The notes under the pieces: model-generated | Databases searched by the model: none | What the model saw: the letters and a program-made list of their open reading frames with translations, nothing else | What the model was told of the DNA's origin: nothing | Assembly: GCA_003247135.1 (NCBI GenBank) | Contig: QKAW01000022.1 | Coordinates: 123,698-187,697 of the forward strand | Length of the DNA stretch: 64,000 nucleotides | Reading direction: 5' to 3' | DNA from: Spirochaetales bacterium | GTDB taxonomy: Bacteria; Spirochaetota; Spirochaetia; DSM-2461 | Part shown: positions 56,683 through 63,866 of the stretch, in pieces | How positions within the stretch are numbered: the stretch's first letter is position 1 | Layout: each line of letters begins with the position of its first letter | Translations under genes and position numbers: made by a program

Positions 56683-57324
56683 ATGAAGCAATATAAAGTA
56701 GAATCAGTAGGTTTATCAGATAAAGTATATTCAAATATTAAAGAGATGATTTTAAATAGAGATCTGATCCCGGGACAGAAACTTGTCCAAGAGGAAGTTG
56801 CAGAAAGGTTAGGGGTTTCCAGAACTCCAATACTCTCAGCCTTTTCAAAATTGGAAAAAGAGTGGCTGGTAAAAAATTTCCCCAGAAGAGGTTATTATAT
56901 TTATGAGATGAGTCTTGAAGAGAGGATTAATCTTTTTGAAATTCGTTTAAGACTTGAACCCTTAGGTGCAAGAAGAGCAGCGGAATTTGGTACGGAAGAA
57001 GACAAGGATGAGTTATTAAAAATGGTTAATAATGCTGATTCTTTAGCTGAAACCAAAGATTTTGCAAAATTTAACAAACATGATTATGAATTTCATAAAC
57101 TGATTAATTCCATGAGTAGAAATGAGATGTTAAGTAATATGATATCATCCTACAATATAATAAGTTTAAGTAATCAGAATATTGAATCTATAGATTTTAA
57201 ACTGAGTATAATAGGTCATAAAAAAATTGCTCAGGCTATCGCATCAGGAAATCCTGACCTGGCTGAGGAAGTAATGAAAAATCACATAGAGGGTGGACTT
57301 GTTATGCTAAAGGATCATAAATAA
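56683..57324 (+). CDS. GntR family regulator (FCD domain)
   Basis: This 213-residue GntR/FadR-type regulator has the winged helix in the first 75 residues (LVQEEVAERLGVSRTPI) and an FCD ligand domain with the metal-type residues in FEIRLRLEPLGARRAAEF and HDYEFHKLI. FCD regulators respond to organic acids or sugar acids. Its promoter holds the TTGTATACAA palindrome. It overlaps the second regulator by one base. Confidence 0.92.
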   Translation: MKQYKVESVGLSDKVYSNIKEMILNRDLIPGQKLVQEEVAERLGVSRTPILSAFSKLEKEWLVKNFPRRGYYIYEMSLEERINLFEIRLRLEPLGARRAAEFGTEEDKDELLKMVNNADSLAETKDFAKFNKHDYEFHKLINSMSRNEMLSNMISSYNIISLSNQNIESIDFKLSIIGHKKIAQAIASGNPDLAEEVMKNHIEGGLVMLKDHK

Positions 57325-57974
57325 TGGCAAAGAAACTATCAAAAGAGGTTTTAAGCGAGCTTGTTTATGATCAGATAGTAAAAATGCTGCTAAACAAGGA
57401 TCTTCAACCCGGGGAAAAAATACTCAAAAAAGAGTTGGCAGACCAGTTAGGTGTAAGTATGACACCGGTAACAGAGGCTTTAAGCCGTCTTCTACTTGAG
57501 GGCATACTTGAACAACGAGAAAGAAGGGAAATTTACGTAAAGAATTTTACTAATAGCGATATGATAGAACTTTTTGAGGTAAGAGCTGGTCTGGAAGCTA
57601 CAGCCTTAATTATCTGTATGGATAAGCTTAACTCCAGTCAGTGGGATAAAATCGTTTCCCTGTTTGATGAGTTTCCAAATCCGGTGCCGGAAAAGATGTA
57701 CTCTGCATATCAGAAAAGAGATAGAGAATTTCACTCCTCTATTCTTAAAATGTCAAATAATAACCTGATCCTGGAATTTATTCAGAGATGCGATTTTATT
57801 ATTAGGTGTTACCATAAAGGTCTAATAAGAAGTCCAAATGAAACTTTACCAGAACACTTGGAAATTATAGAGGCTATAAAAAATAATAATGCTGATTTAG
57901 CACAGCAAAAACTAATAGCCCACCATTGGAAAACCAGAGCAAGGCTATTAGAAATGCCGGATAGTTCTATTTAA
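57324..57974 (+). CDS. GntR family regulator (FCD domain), tandem paralogue
   Basis: This second FadR-type regulator (216 residues) is translationally coupled to the first. The helix-turn-helix is ELADQLGVSMTPVTEAL, and the FCD domain includes FEVRAGLEATALI and DREFHSSIL. It resembles the first only moderately, so the pair may sense different ligands or form separate dimers on the shared operator. Its end overlaps the convergent glycerate kinase gene by eight bases. Confidence 0.92.
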   Translation: MAKKLSKEVLSELVYDQIVKMLLNKDLQPGEKILKKELADQLGVSMTPVTEALSRLLLEGILEQRERREIYVKNFTNSDMIELFEVRAGLEATALIICMDKLNSSQWDKIVSLFDEFPNPVPEKMYSAYQKRDREFHSSILKMSNNNLILEFIQRCDFIIRCYHKGLIRSPNETLPEHLEIIEAIKNNNADLAQQKLIAHHWKTRARLLEMPDSSI

Positions 57975-59106
57975 TTTTCATTCCAATTTTAATCATTCTC
58001 ATTGCTCTTTCTGCTGCATCTATCATTAGTTCATGGGATCTGTACATAGCCTCTGATAGCTGCATTGCAGTATTAACTGTCGCCATTACACTATCAATTC
58101 CGTATTCGTATACTTTTTCCACATCATCCCCAATACCTCCAGCAATTACTAATACAGGAATATTCTTCTCTTTTGCTAATTCTCCGATTCCTACAGGAAC
58201 CTTACCGTTAACAGATTGCCCATCAATTCGGCCTTCACCTGTAATTACTAAATCTGTTTCCTTTAGATAATTGTCAAAATTTACAGCTTCCAGCACTGTT
58301 TTAATTCCAGAATTAAGGGTTCCATTTAAGAAAGTTAGCACACCAAATCCCAGTCCTCCAGCGGCTCCTGCCCCAGGGACTTTAGCATTGTCTTTATTTA
58401 ATTTAAGTTTTACCTGTTCTTCCAGATGTTGTAGACCGTAATCCAGCAGAATTACCATGTCTTTATCTGCACCTTTTTGGGGACCATAGACAAAAGCAGC
58501 ACCATTTTTACCGTGGAGTGGGTTTGTAACATCGCAGGCTGCAATAAATTCTACATCTTTTAATCTGGAATCTACCTTTGTTGTATCGATAAAATCTATT
58601 TTACTTAATTCTTTACCCCCAACACCAATTTCATAACCGTTTACATCTCTAAATGAGTAGCCAAGTGCTTGTGCCATACCAACTCCACCGTCAGTTGTAG
58701 CACTTCCACCTAATCCAATTATTATTTTCTTACACCCTTTATCTAGAGCTGAAAGAATTAATTCTCCTGTACCCTTAGTTGTCGCCCTTAATGCATCTCT
58801 CTCAGCTTCCGGTACAATTGGTAAACCTGAAGCTGAAGCCATCTCTATAATAGCTGTTCCATTCTCTAAAACTCCGTAGGAAGCTTCAACAGGTTTTCCG
58901 TCTGGTCCTGTAACCATTTTATAAACAAGCTCTCCTTTACAGTTCTCAAGCATTGCTTCAACAGTTCCTTCCCCACCGTCTGCAACACTTAATTTAACTA
59001 CATCGCAATCCGGAAATACCTTCCTTACACCTTTTTCAATATTTATTGCTGCAAGCTTGCTTGAGCAAGAACCTTTAAATGAGTCTGAAGCTATTATAAT
59101 TTTCAC
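57967..59106 (-). CDS. glycerate kinase (GarK/GlxK type)
   Basis: This 379-residue type II glycerate kinase phosphorylates D-glycerate, in this family usually to 2-phosphoglycerate. Family blocks are IIASDSFKGSCSS, VADGGEGTVEAM, GLGGSATTDGGVGMAQALG and VITGEGRIDGQS. It starts at GTG with AGGAG upstream. Its own promoter carries the same TTGTATACAA operator as the transport operon, so the two are co-regulated. It would take glycerate from the hydroxypyruvate reductase into glycolysis. Confidence 0.94.
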   Translation of the reverse strand: MKIIIASDSFKGSCSSKLAAINIEKGVRKVFPDCDVVKLSVADGGEGTVEAMLENCKGELVYKMVTGPDGKPVEASYGVLENGTAIIEMASASGLPIVPEAERDALRATTKGTGELILSALDKGCKKIIIGLGGSATTDGGVGMAQALGYSFRDVNGYEIGVGGKELSKIDFIDTTKVDSRLKDVEFIAACDVTNPLHGKNGAAFVYGPQKGADKDMVILLDYGLQHLEEQVKLKLNKDNAKVPGAGAAGGLGFGVLTFLNGTLNSGIKTVLEAVNFDNYLKETDLVITGEGRIDGQSVNGKVPVGIGELAKEKNIPVLVIAGGIGDDVEKVYEYGIDSVMATVNTAMQLSEAMYRSHELMIDAAERAMRMIKIGMKIK

Positions 59107-59136
59107 CTGAATCTCCTAATAATTGAATAAAAAATA

Positions 59137-59176
59137 TTGTATACAAAAATAATATCATGATTTTATAAAATGTAAA
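59137..59176 (-). promoter_or_regulatory. promoter and operator of the glycerate kinase gene
   Basis: On the minus strand TTTACA (59171-59176) and TATTAT (59149-59154) are 16 bases apart. The palindrome TTGTATACAA (59137-59146) follows the -10 box directly, placed as at the operon promoter. Repression by the adjacent GntR proteins is the natural reading. Confidence 0.75.
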
Positions 59177-59213
59177 ATGCTAATTAATCAAAATATTAAA
59201 AAGTGTTTCATAG

Positions 59214-59256
59214 TGTAACATAAGTTACAGCCCATACTTCCGGAGTAGGATATATT
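59214..59256 (+). promoter_or_regulatory. CRP/FNR-family (HcpR-like) activator site and hcp promoter
   Basis: TGTAAC-ATAA-GTTACA (59214-59229) is a perfect dyad resembling the GTAAC-N4-GTTAC site described for HcpR regulators. A -10 box TATATT lies at 59251-59256, which places the dyad centre near -41.5 from the expected start, the classic class II activator position. There is no good -35 box, as expected for an activated promoter. No regulator gene is in the window. Confidence 0.65.
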
Positions 59257-59289
59257 CATATTATCAATCAGAAATAAAGGAGACTATAT

Positions 59290-60891
59290 ATGTCAATGTT
59301 TTGTTATCAATGTCAGGAAGCTGCAGGAAATAAAGGATGCTCAGGATCAGCGGGAGTTTGTGGAAAAAAAGATGAGACAGCACTATTACAGGATGTTTTA
59401 ATTTATACATTAAAGGGTGTATCTTACTATGCTCAAAAAGTTGAAACAGGAAATATTGAGGGGCAACTTGTAACAGCTGGTTTGTTTAAAACAATAACAA
59501 ATGCAAACTTTAATACTAAAGCTTTAGCATTAAAAGCAGATTTAAAAGCAAGAGCTGTTGCTAAAGGTGCTGACTTATCAGATGCTCCATCAGCTGCTCT
59601 TTGGGAACCAAAATCTGAAGCTGAGTACCAGTTAAAAGGTGCTGTAGCATCAATTCTTGCAACTGAAAATGAAGATATCAGATCATTAAGAGAGTTAATT
59701 GTTGGTGGTTTAAAAGGTGTAGCTGCATATGTATCCCACGCTGCAACTTTGAATAACTTTAACCCTGAAATTTTTAAGTTTATGTTTAAAGCATTAGCTG
59801 CAACTGCAGACAATAGCAAAACTGTAGAAGAGTTAGTTGCATTAACTTTAGAGTGTGGTAAATATGGTGTGGACTGTATGGCTCTATTAGATAAAGCAAA
59901 TACTGATGCTTATGGACACCCTGAAATCAGTGAAGTTGATCTTGGTGTAAGAAAGAATCCTGGTATATTAATCAGTGGTCACGATTTAAAAGATATTGAT
60001 GAACTTTTAAAACAGACAGAGGGAACAGGTGTTGATGTATATACTCACTCTGAGATGCTAGCTGCACAGTACTACCCGGCATTTAAAAAGTATGAACACT
60101 TTGCTGGTAACTATGGTAATGCTTGGTGGTTACAAAAAGAGGAATTTACTAAGTTTAACGGCCCAATTATAATGACTTCCAACTGTATGGTGCCTCCAAC
60201 TGCCGATTATATTGATAGACTTTACACTACTGGTGAGACAGGGTTTAAAGGTGTAAAACATATTGATGGTTTTGACTTCTCTGAAGTTATTGCTCAGGCT
60301 AAAACTCTTCCTTCTCCAACAGAGATAGAGACAGGGAAAATTGTTGGTGGTTTTGCCCACGAACAGGTTTTTGCTCTTGCTGATAAAGTTGTGGATGCTG
60401 TTAAATCCGGTGCTATTAAGAAGTTCTTTGTAATGGCTGGTTGTGATGGTAGACAAAAAGGTAGAAATTACTACACAGAGTTTGCAGAAGCACTACCAAA
60501 AGATACAGTTATATTAACAGCCGGTTGTGCAAAATACAGATATAATAAATTAAACCTTGGTGACATTGGTGGTATCCCAAGAGTACTTGATGCTGGTCAA
60601 TGTAATGACTCCTACTCTCTTGTTTTAATTGCTTTAAAATTACAGGAAGTTTTTGGGCTTGAGAGTGTAAATGATCTGCCAATTGCATACAATATTGCAT
60701 GGTATGAGCAGAAAGCTGTTATTGTCTTACTTGCTTTACTATACCTTGGTGTTAAAAATATCCACCTTGGACCAACACTACCTGCTTTCCTTTCACCAAA
60801 TGTTGCAAACGTTCTGGTTCAAAACTTTGGAATTGCTCCAATTGGAACAGTATCTGATGATATGAAACTTTTTATGGGTGAATCAGCATAA
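59290..60891 (+). CDS. hcp: hydroxylamine reductase / hybrid-cluster protein
   Basis: Hcp (533 residues) carries a hybrid iron-sulfur-oxygen cluster and acts on hydroxylamine in vitro and nitric oxide in vivo. The N-terminal Cys are at 5, 8, 17 and 24 (CX2CX8CX6C), nearer the strict-anaerobe class with a [4Fe-4S] cluster than the E. coli class. Hybrid-cluster ligands lie in blocks such as [14 protein letters not shown] and [16 protein letters not shown] precedes the ATG, and an intrinsic terminator follows. It forms a single-gene unit for nitrosative stress. Confidence 0.95.
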   Translation: MSMFCYQCQEAAGNKGCSGSAGVCGKKDETALLQDVLIYTLKGVSYYAQKVETGNIEGQLVTAGLFKTITNANFNTKALALKADLKARAVAKGADLSDAPSAALWEPKSEAEYQLKGAVASILATENEDIRSLRELIVGGLKGVAAYVSHAATLNNFNPEIFKFMFKALAATADNSKTVEELVALTLECGKYGVDCMALLDKANTDAYGHPEISEVDLGVRKNPGILISGHDLKDIDELLKQTEGTGVDVYTHSEMLAAQYYPAFKKYEHFAGNYGNAWWLQKEEFTKFNGPIIMTSNCMVPPTADYIDRLYTTGETGFKGVKHIDGFDFSEVIAQAKTLPSPTEIETGKIVGGFAHEQVFALADKVVDAVKSGAIKKFFVMAGCDGRQKGRNYYTEFAEALPKDTVILTAGCAKYRYNKLNLGDIGGIPRVLDAGQCNDSYSLVLIALKLQEVFGLESVNDLPIAYNIAWYEQKAVIVLLALLYLGVKNIHLGPTLPAFLSPNVANVLVQNFGIAPIGTVSDDMKLFMGESA

Positions 60892-60928
60892 ACTAGAGTG
60901 ATGATGACTCTACTCAAAATAACACAAG

Positions 60929-60958
60929 ACCACAGGCACATAAACCTGTGGTTTTTTT
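60929..60958 (+). terminator. intrinsic terminator of hcp
   Basis: ACCACAGG and CCTGTGGT form a perfect eight-pair stem with an eight-base loop, followed by six T residues. Confidence 0.93.
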
Positions 60959-61010
60959 ATCCCCTAATAAAAAATGATTGTAACAAAAACCAAACAGTAC
61001 TAATATGTAG

Positions 61011-61036
61011 AAATAACGCAGTAATTAGCGTTATTT
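61011..61036. repeat. inverted repeat at the left edge of the cassette array
   Basis: Nine-base perfect arms AAATAACGC and GCGTTATTT flank eight bases, AGTAATTA. It ends six bases before GTTATAT, where the first cassette begins. The arms contain AAC and GTT like attC core boxes, so it could be a relic of attI or of a shortened attC, or an unrelated dyad. No integrase gene lies beside it. Confidence 0.5.
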
Positions 61037-61073
61037 ATTGAGTTATATAAAATAGAAAGTAAAGAGGTAAAAG

Positions 61074-61340
61074 ATGCATAATGAATTTACAGAAGATGAT
61101 CTAAAAGTAATTGAAAAATCCAAAAACAGAATACACAACTGGTCTAAATATAGAATAGTTTTCCTTATAGGAATTATTATTTATATATCAATTGCATTAA
61201 TTTTAATTTATTTTGATCCCAAAGAATTTTCTATTCCATTAAAGTTCATAGTTTCAGGAGCTTGGGGAGGAGTGTTTTTAGGAGCTTTAATTAAAAACTG
61301 GAATGGTCCAATAAAAGATAAGATTATAGCGAAACTATAA
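61074..61340 (+). CDS. cassette 1: small membrane protein of unknown function
   Basis: The 88-residue product has a charged N-terminus, two membrane helices (about 28-48 and 57-74) and a short basic tail. AAAGAGG stands six bases before the ATG. I do not recognise a family. As the first cassette it is closest to any promoter at the array's left end. A toxin, immunity or phage-related role is possible but unsupported. Confidence 0.6.
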   Translation: MHNEFTEDDLKVIEKSKNRIHNWSKYRIVFLIGIIIYISIALILIYFDPKEFSIPLKFIVSGAWGGVFLGALIKNWNGPIKDKIIAKL

Positions 61341-61358
61341 ACGTTTACTTTAAACTTT

Positions 61359-61478
61359 ATATAACAAACAATATACGTTCCGCTTCGCTTCAGCCTGTGG
61401 CATATTTCAACTGTCCTGTTTCTTGCAGAGCAAGAACCTAAACCAATTGAAACATCGTATATTGCCGGAACGTTATCT
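61359..61478 (+). repeat. attC site 1
   Basis: Opening box ATATAAC (61359-61365) and closing box GTTATCT (61472-61478) are 120 bases end to end. Inner arms CAATATACG (61368-61376) and CGTATATTG (61456-61464) pair perfectly. The loop region is longer than and different from the common 91-92-base sites in this array. Confidence 0.88.
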
Positions 61479-61501
61479 GAAATTTTAAATATTGAGAGAC
61501 T

Positions 61502-61735
61502 ATGCTAAGAAATTATAAATTATCAAAAGCTATTGAAGATCTTGAAGATTGGTTAGATTCTACAACCTCAGAACATGATATTTCATGGGGAAATAGTTTT
61601 AAAGAAAATTTAATAAAATTGAAGACCATAGAAAACAAAACAGAATATAAAAAAACAGTATATCTCCTGAAACATATGATTCTTGATGGTGGACCTTTTA
61701 ATAGAAAATTTTCTCGTTTAATAATGGACCTATAA
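61502..61735 (+). CDS. cassette 2: small protein of unknown function
   Basis: The 77-residue soluble, highly charged protein starts MLRNYKLSKAIEDLEDWLD and is probably all-helical. GAGAG lies before the ATG. No family is recognised. The base composition looks like that of its host. Confidence 0.55.
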   Translation: MLRNYKLSKAIEDLEDWLDSTTSEHDISWGNSFKENLIKLKTIENKTEYKKTVYLLKHMILDGGPFNRKFSRLIMDL

Positions 61736-61757
61736 ATTGTACAATATTTAAAAAATC

Positions 61758-61849
61758 AGATAACAGGCATTATACGCTCCGCTTCGCTGCGGCCTTCGGC
61801 AAATCTACCAGCTTCGCGGTAGACTTCGTATAGTGCCGGAACGTTATAC
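61758..61849 (+). repeat. attC site 2
   Basis: AGATAAC (61758-61764) to GTTATAC (61843-61849), 92 bases. Inner arms GGCATTATACG and CGTATAGTGCC pair with one mismatch, and an internal stem TCTACC/GGTAGA is present. It is very similar to sites 4 and 6, defining the array's own attC type. Confidence 0.92.
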
Positions 61850-62044
61850 AACATTATAGATATTTTTCTTTAATTTTTATTAATGCAAGAAGGTTCCACT
61901 TCGTGGTATTATTGTGAAATATCTAAAACGTCGTATAACAGGGGCAATAATGTTCCGCAATCGCTCCAGCCTTTGGCCAATTTACCTTCCCTGGTTTTGT
62001 TAGCAAAACTTTGGTAAGGTAAACAGCATCATTGCCCTGGATCG
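61844..62044 (+). mobile_element. cassette 3: short cassette without a convincing gene (copy 1)
   Basis: This 201-base cassette has only about 89 bases ahead of its attC. It contains an inverted repeat TAGATATTT (61857-61865) / AAATATCTA (61917-61925) enclosing a small hairpin CCAC-TTC-GTGG (61896-61906). The only frame is 44 codons (61883-62017), runs through the attC and has no ribosome site. A near-identical copy starts at 63861. It could encode a structured RNA, supply regulation, or be a minimal passenger. Confidence 0.8.
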
Positions 62045-62050
62045 TTAAGT
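61933..62050 (+). repeat. attC site 3
   Basis: GTATAAC (61933-61939) to GTTAAGT (62044-62050), 118 bases. Arms around GGGCAATAATG and CATCATTGCCC pair with one mismatch. The internal part differs from the 91-92-base type. Confidence 0.88.
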
Positions 62051-62072
62051 GAAATAAAACCAAGGGGTGCAT

Positions 62073-62372
62073 TTGAAAAGCAATTATACTACTGAAGAAA
62101 ATAATTTATATTCTAAAGTTGATGAAGTCATCCATTATATCTGGGATCCAATAGGGATAAGTTTTGAACCAGAAGCTAGAAATGAGTATTATAGCTATCT
62201 TCCAGAAATTTATAGGCTTGTTAAATCAAATGCTCCTATTGAAATAATTGCTAAACATTTAAATAAAATTCAAATTGAAAACATTGGATTACCTTCTAAT
62301 TTAGAAAAATGTACTGAAATTGCAAACATTTTACTTTCTTGGGCTGACTACCTTGGTTTTAACATCACTTAA
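62073..62372 (+). CDS. cassette 4: conserved small protein of unknown function
   Basis: About 99 residues starting at TTG (62073), five bases after AAGGGG; a GTG six bases earlier is the alternative. The pattern DEVIHYIWDPIGISFEPEARNEY followed by SYLPEIYRLVKS looks like a conserved soluble family that I have seen among cassette and accessory genes, without known function. No catalytic motif is evident. Confidence 0.6.
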   Translation: MKSNYTTEENNLYSKVDEVIHYIWDPIGISFEPEARNEYYSYLPEIYRLVKSNAPIEIIAKHLNKIQIENIGLPSNLEKCTEIANILLSWADYLGFNIT

Positions 62373-62458
62373 CAAACACTATGTGCTCCGCTTCGCTACG
62401 GTCTTCGACAAATCTACCAACTTCGTGGTAGACTTCACATAGCGTCGAAACGTTAGGT
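62367..62458 (+). repeat. attC site 4
   Basis: ACTTAAC (62367-62373) to GTTAGGT (62452-62458), 92 bases. It has the same internal sequence type as sites 2 and 6, with the stem TCTACC/GGTAGA and inner arms ACACTATGTG and CACATAGCGT. Confidence 0.92.
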
Positions 62459-62477
62459 GCAATTCATGGAGAAAAAA

Positions 62478-62969
62478 ATGGATATCAATATAATTAAATT
62501 AAAATCCAATAAAAATGCTCCGATGGACTTATTACTTCTTGCAGATCCTTCGGAAAAATTGGTTCGTAGTTATCTCAAAAAGGGAACATGTTTTACCGCT
62601 GAACTTGATGGAGAAACTGTTGGGGTTATACTTATTATGGAAACAAAACCATTTACAGTAGAGATTATGAATCTTGCTGTTAAAGAAGAACTTCATAATA
62701 ATGGAATAGGAAAAAAACTTCTTTTATACGTTCTAGATGAGATAAAAAAAGGTGATGCCAAAAAAATTGAAATCGGAACAGGAAATCCAGGAGTTGTACA
62801 GATGTTATTATATCAGAAATGTGGTTTCCGTATTGTTGATATAGATTTTGATTTTTTTAGACGAACTCATCCAGAACCAATATATGAGAATGGGATAGAA
62901 TGCCGTGATATGATAAGAATGAGAATCGATTTATTGGAAATGGCTGAATCTCAGCCTTTTTCTCCATAA
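62478..62969 (+). CDS. cassette 5: GNAT family N-acetyltransferase
   Basis: About 163 residues from the ATG at 62478, which GGAG precedes by six bases; an ATG at 62466 is possible. The GNAT acetyl-CoA block is NNGIGKKLLLYVLDEI, with MNLAVKEELH before it and LYQKCGFRI after it. Acetyltransferases are common cassette cargo and can modify antibiotics, polyamines, toxins or proteins. The substrate is unknown. Confidence 0.85.
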   Translation: MDINIIKLKSNKNAPMDLLLLADPSEKLVRSYLKKGTCFTAELDGETVGVILIMETKPFTVEIMNLAVKEELHNNGIGKKLLLYVLDEIKKGDAKKIEIGTGNPGVVQMLLYQKCGFRIVDIDFDFFRRTHPEPIYENGIECRDMIRMRIDLLEMAESQPFSP

Positions 62970-62974
62970 ACAGC

Positions 62975-63140
62975 ACCTAACACAGCCTAAACGCTTCGGC
63001 TTCGCCTCGGTCTTCGACCAATTTTTTGTAGAGGACATAGGATTCTATTTGGGGTAATATAAATTCATGGAGTTTATTCTGCAAATTTGAGGTTCTAGGT
63101 AACTTTCAAAAAACTGCGCCTAGGCTCGGAAACGTTAGGT
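62975..63140 (+). repeat. attC site 5 (long)
   Basis: ACCTAAC (62975-62981) to GTTAGGT (63134-63140), 166 bases, the longest in the array. Inner arms AGCCTAAACGC and GCGCCTAGGCT pair with two mismatches. The long central region suggests an origin in a different integron. Confidence 0.82.
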
Positions 63141-63158
63141 GTAATAAAAATGTTTCTA

Positions 63159-63187
63159 TTGTAAAACAGTTATACTATTGTTATACT
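63159..63187 (+). promoter_or_regulatory. promoter and putative operator of the toxin-antitoxin cassette
   Basis: TTGTAA (63159-63164) and TATACT (63182-63187) are 17 bases apart. Two direct repeats TTATACT (63170-63176 and 63181-63187) are 11 bases apart, one helical turn, and overlap the promoter, fitting autorepression by a ribbon-helix-helix antitoxin. The predicted start falls at or next to the antitoxin ATG (63194), so the message may be leaderless. Confidence 0.65.
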
Positions 63188-63193
63188 TTAAAT

Positions 63194-63436
63194 ATGAAAA
63201 CAGCAATTTCAATTCCTGACAATGTATACAATGAAGCAGAAATAACAGCAAAACAGTTAGGCTTGGCAAGAAGTCAGTTGTATGTTATGGCTATAAAAGA
63301 GTTCATTGAGCATCATAATAAAGATAAAATAACAGAGAAATTAAATATCGTGCTTTCAAATAGAAATCCCAGAAATGATTTTGATGAAGTAGGGTTAGAA
63401 AGCTTACGAAAGGCAACAGAATATGATACGTGGTGA
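63194..63436 (+). CDS. cassette 6: ribbon-helix-helix antitoxin (MazE-like)
   Basis: This 80-residue protein starts KTAISIPDNVYNEAE, the beta-strand and helix of a ribbon-helix-helix DNA-binding fold, followed by LARSQLYVMAIKEFI. The acidic tail (NDFDEVGLESLRKATEYDTW) would wrap the toxin. Its end overlaps the toxin start by 14 bases, the usual translational coupling. No ribosome site precedes the ATG. Confidence 0.88.
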   Translation: MKTAISIPDNVYNEAEITAKQLGLARSQLYVMAIKEFIEHHNKDKITEKLNIVLSNRNPRNDFDEVGLESLRKATEYDTW

Positions 63437-63764
63437 AATCTGGTGGGCTGACTTAGGAGTTCCTTTCGGTAGTGAACCAGGTTTTAAAAGGCCTGTTGTT
63501 ATTATACAAGATGATTCATTCAATAAAAGTAATATACAAACTGTTATAGTTGCTTCAATTACTACAAATCTGAGTTTGGCTGACGCTCCGGGTAATGTAC
63601 ATATAGAACCTTCAGAATCTGGTTTACCTAAAAGTGGTGTTATAAATATATCCCAAATATCTACCCTTGATAAAAGAAGACTCACGGAGAAAGTTGGAGG
63701 TTTACCATATAGTACTATGCAAGAATTAGATTATGGAATTAAGTTGATATTTAATATCACGTAA
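63423..63764 (+). CDS. cassette 6: MazF/PemK-type toxin endoribonuclease
   Basis: This 113-residue MazF-family protein begins MIRGEIWWADLG and continues SEPGFKRPVVIIQDD, the family core with the catalytic Arg, and QTVIVASITTN with the catalytic Thr region. It should cleave mRNA unless bound by the antitoxin encoded just upstream. Toxin-antitoxin modules in integrons are known to stabilise arrays. Confidence 0.92.
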   Translation: MIRGEIWWADLGVPFGSEPGFKRPVVIIQDDSFNKSNIQTVIVASITTNLSLADAPGNVHIEPSESGLPKSGVINISQISTLDKRRLTEKVGGLPYSTMQELDYGIKLIFNIT

Positions 63765-63775
63765 TTTTTTACTAC

Positions 63776-63866
63776 ACCTAACAGACAATATATGCTCCGC
63801 TTCGCTGCGGTCTTCGACAAATCTATCACAGCGTGATAGACTTCATATATCGTCGAAACGTTATAC
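63776..63866 (+). repeat. attC site 6
   Basis: ACCTAAC (63776-63782) to GTTATAC (63860-63866), 91 bases. It has the same type as sites 2 and 4. The internal stem is TCTATCAC/GTGATAGA, a variant of the TCTACC/GGTAGA stem with both strands changed. Confidence 0.92.

Noticed and set aside
59433..60456. Minus-strand open frames inside hcp
   Set aside because: Hcp is a strong full-length match; the opposite frames are low-complexity shadows.
63404..63685. Minus-strand frame opposite the MazEF cassette
   Set aside because: It is the antisense shadow of well-recognised toxin and antitoxin genes and has no ribosome site or homology.
61359..63866. The GC-rich dyads between small genes read as terminators, REP elements or a CRISPR array
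   Set aside because: They lack T-runs, have attC core boxes at both ends that match cassette ends, and are too long and variable for CRISPR repeats with spacers.
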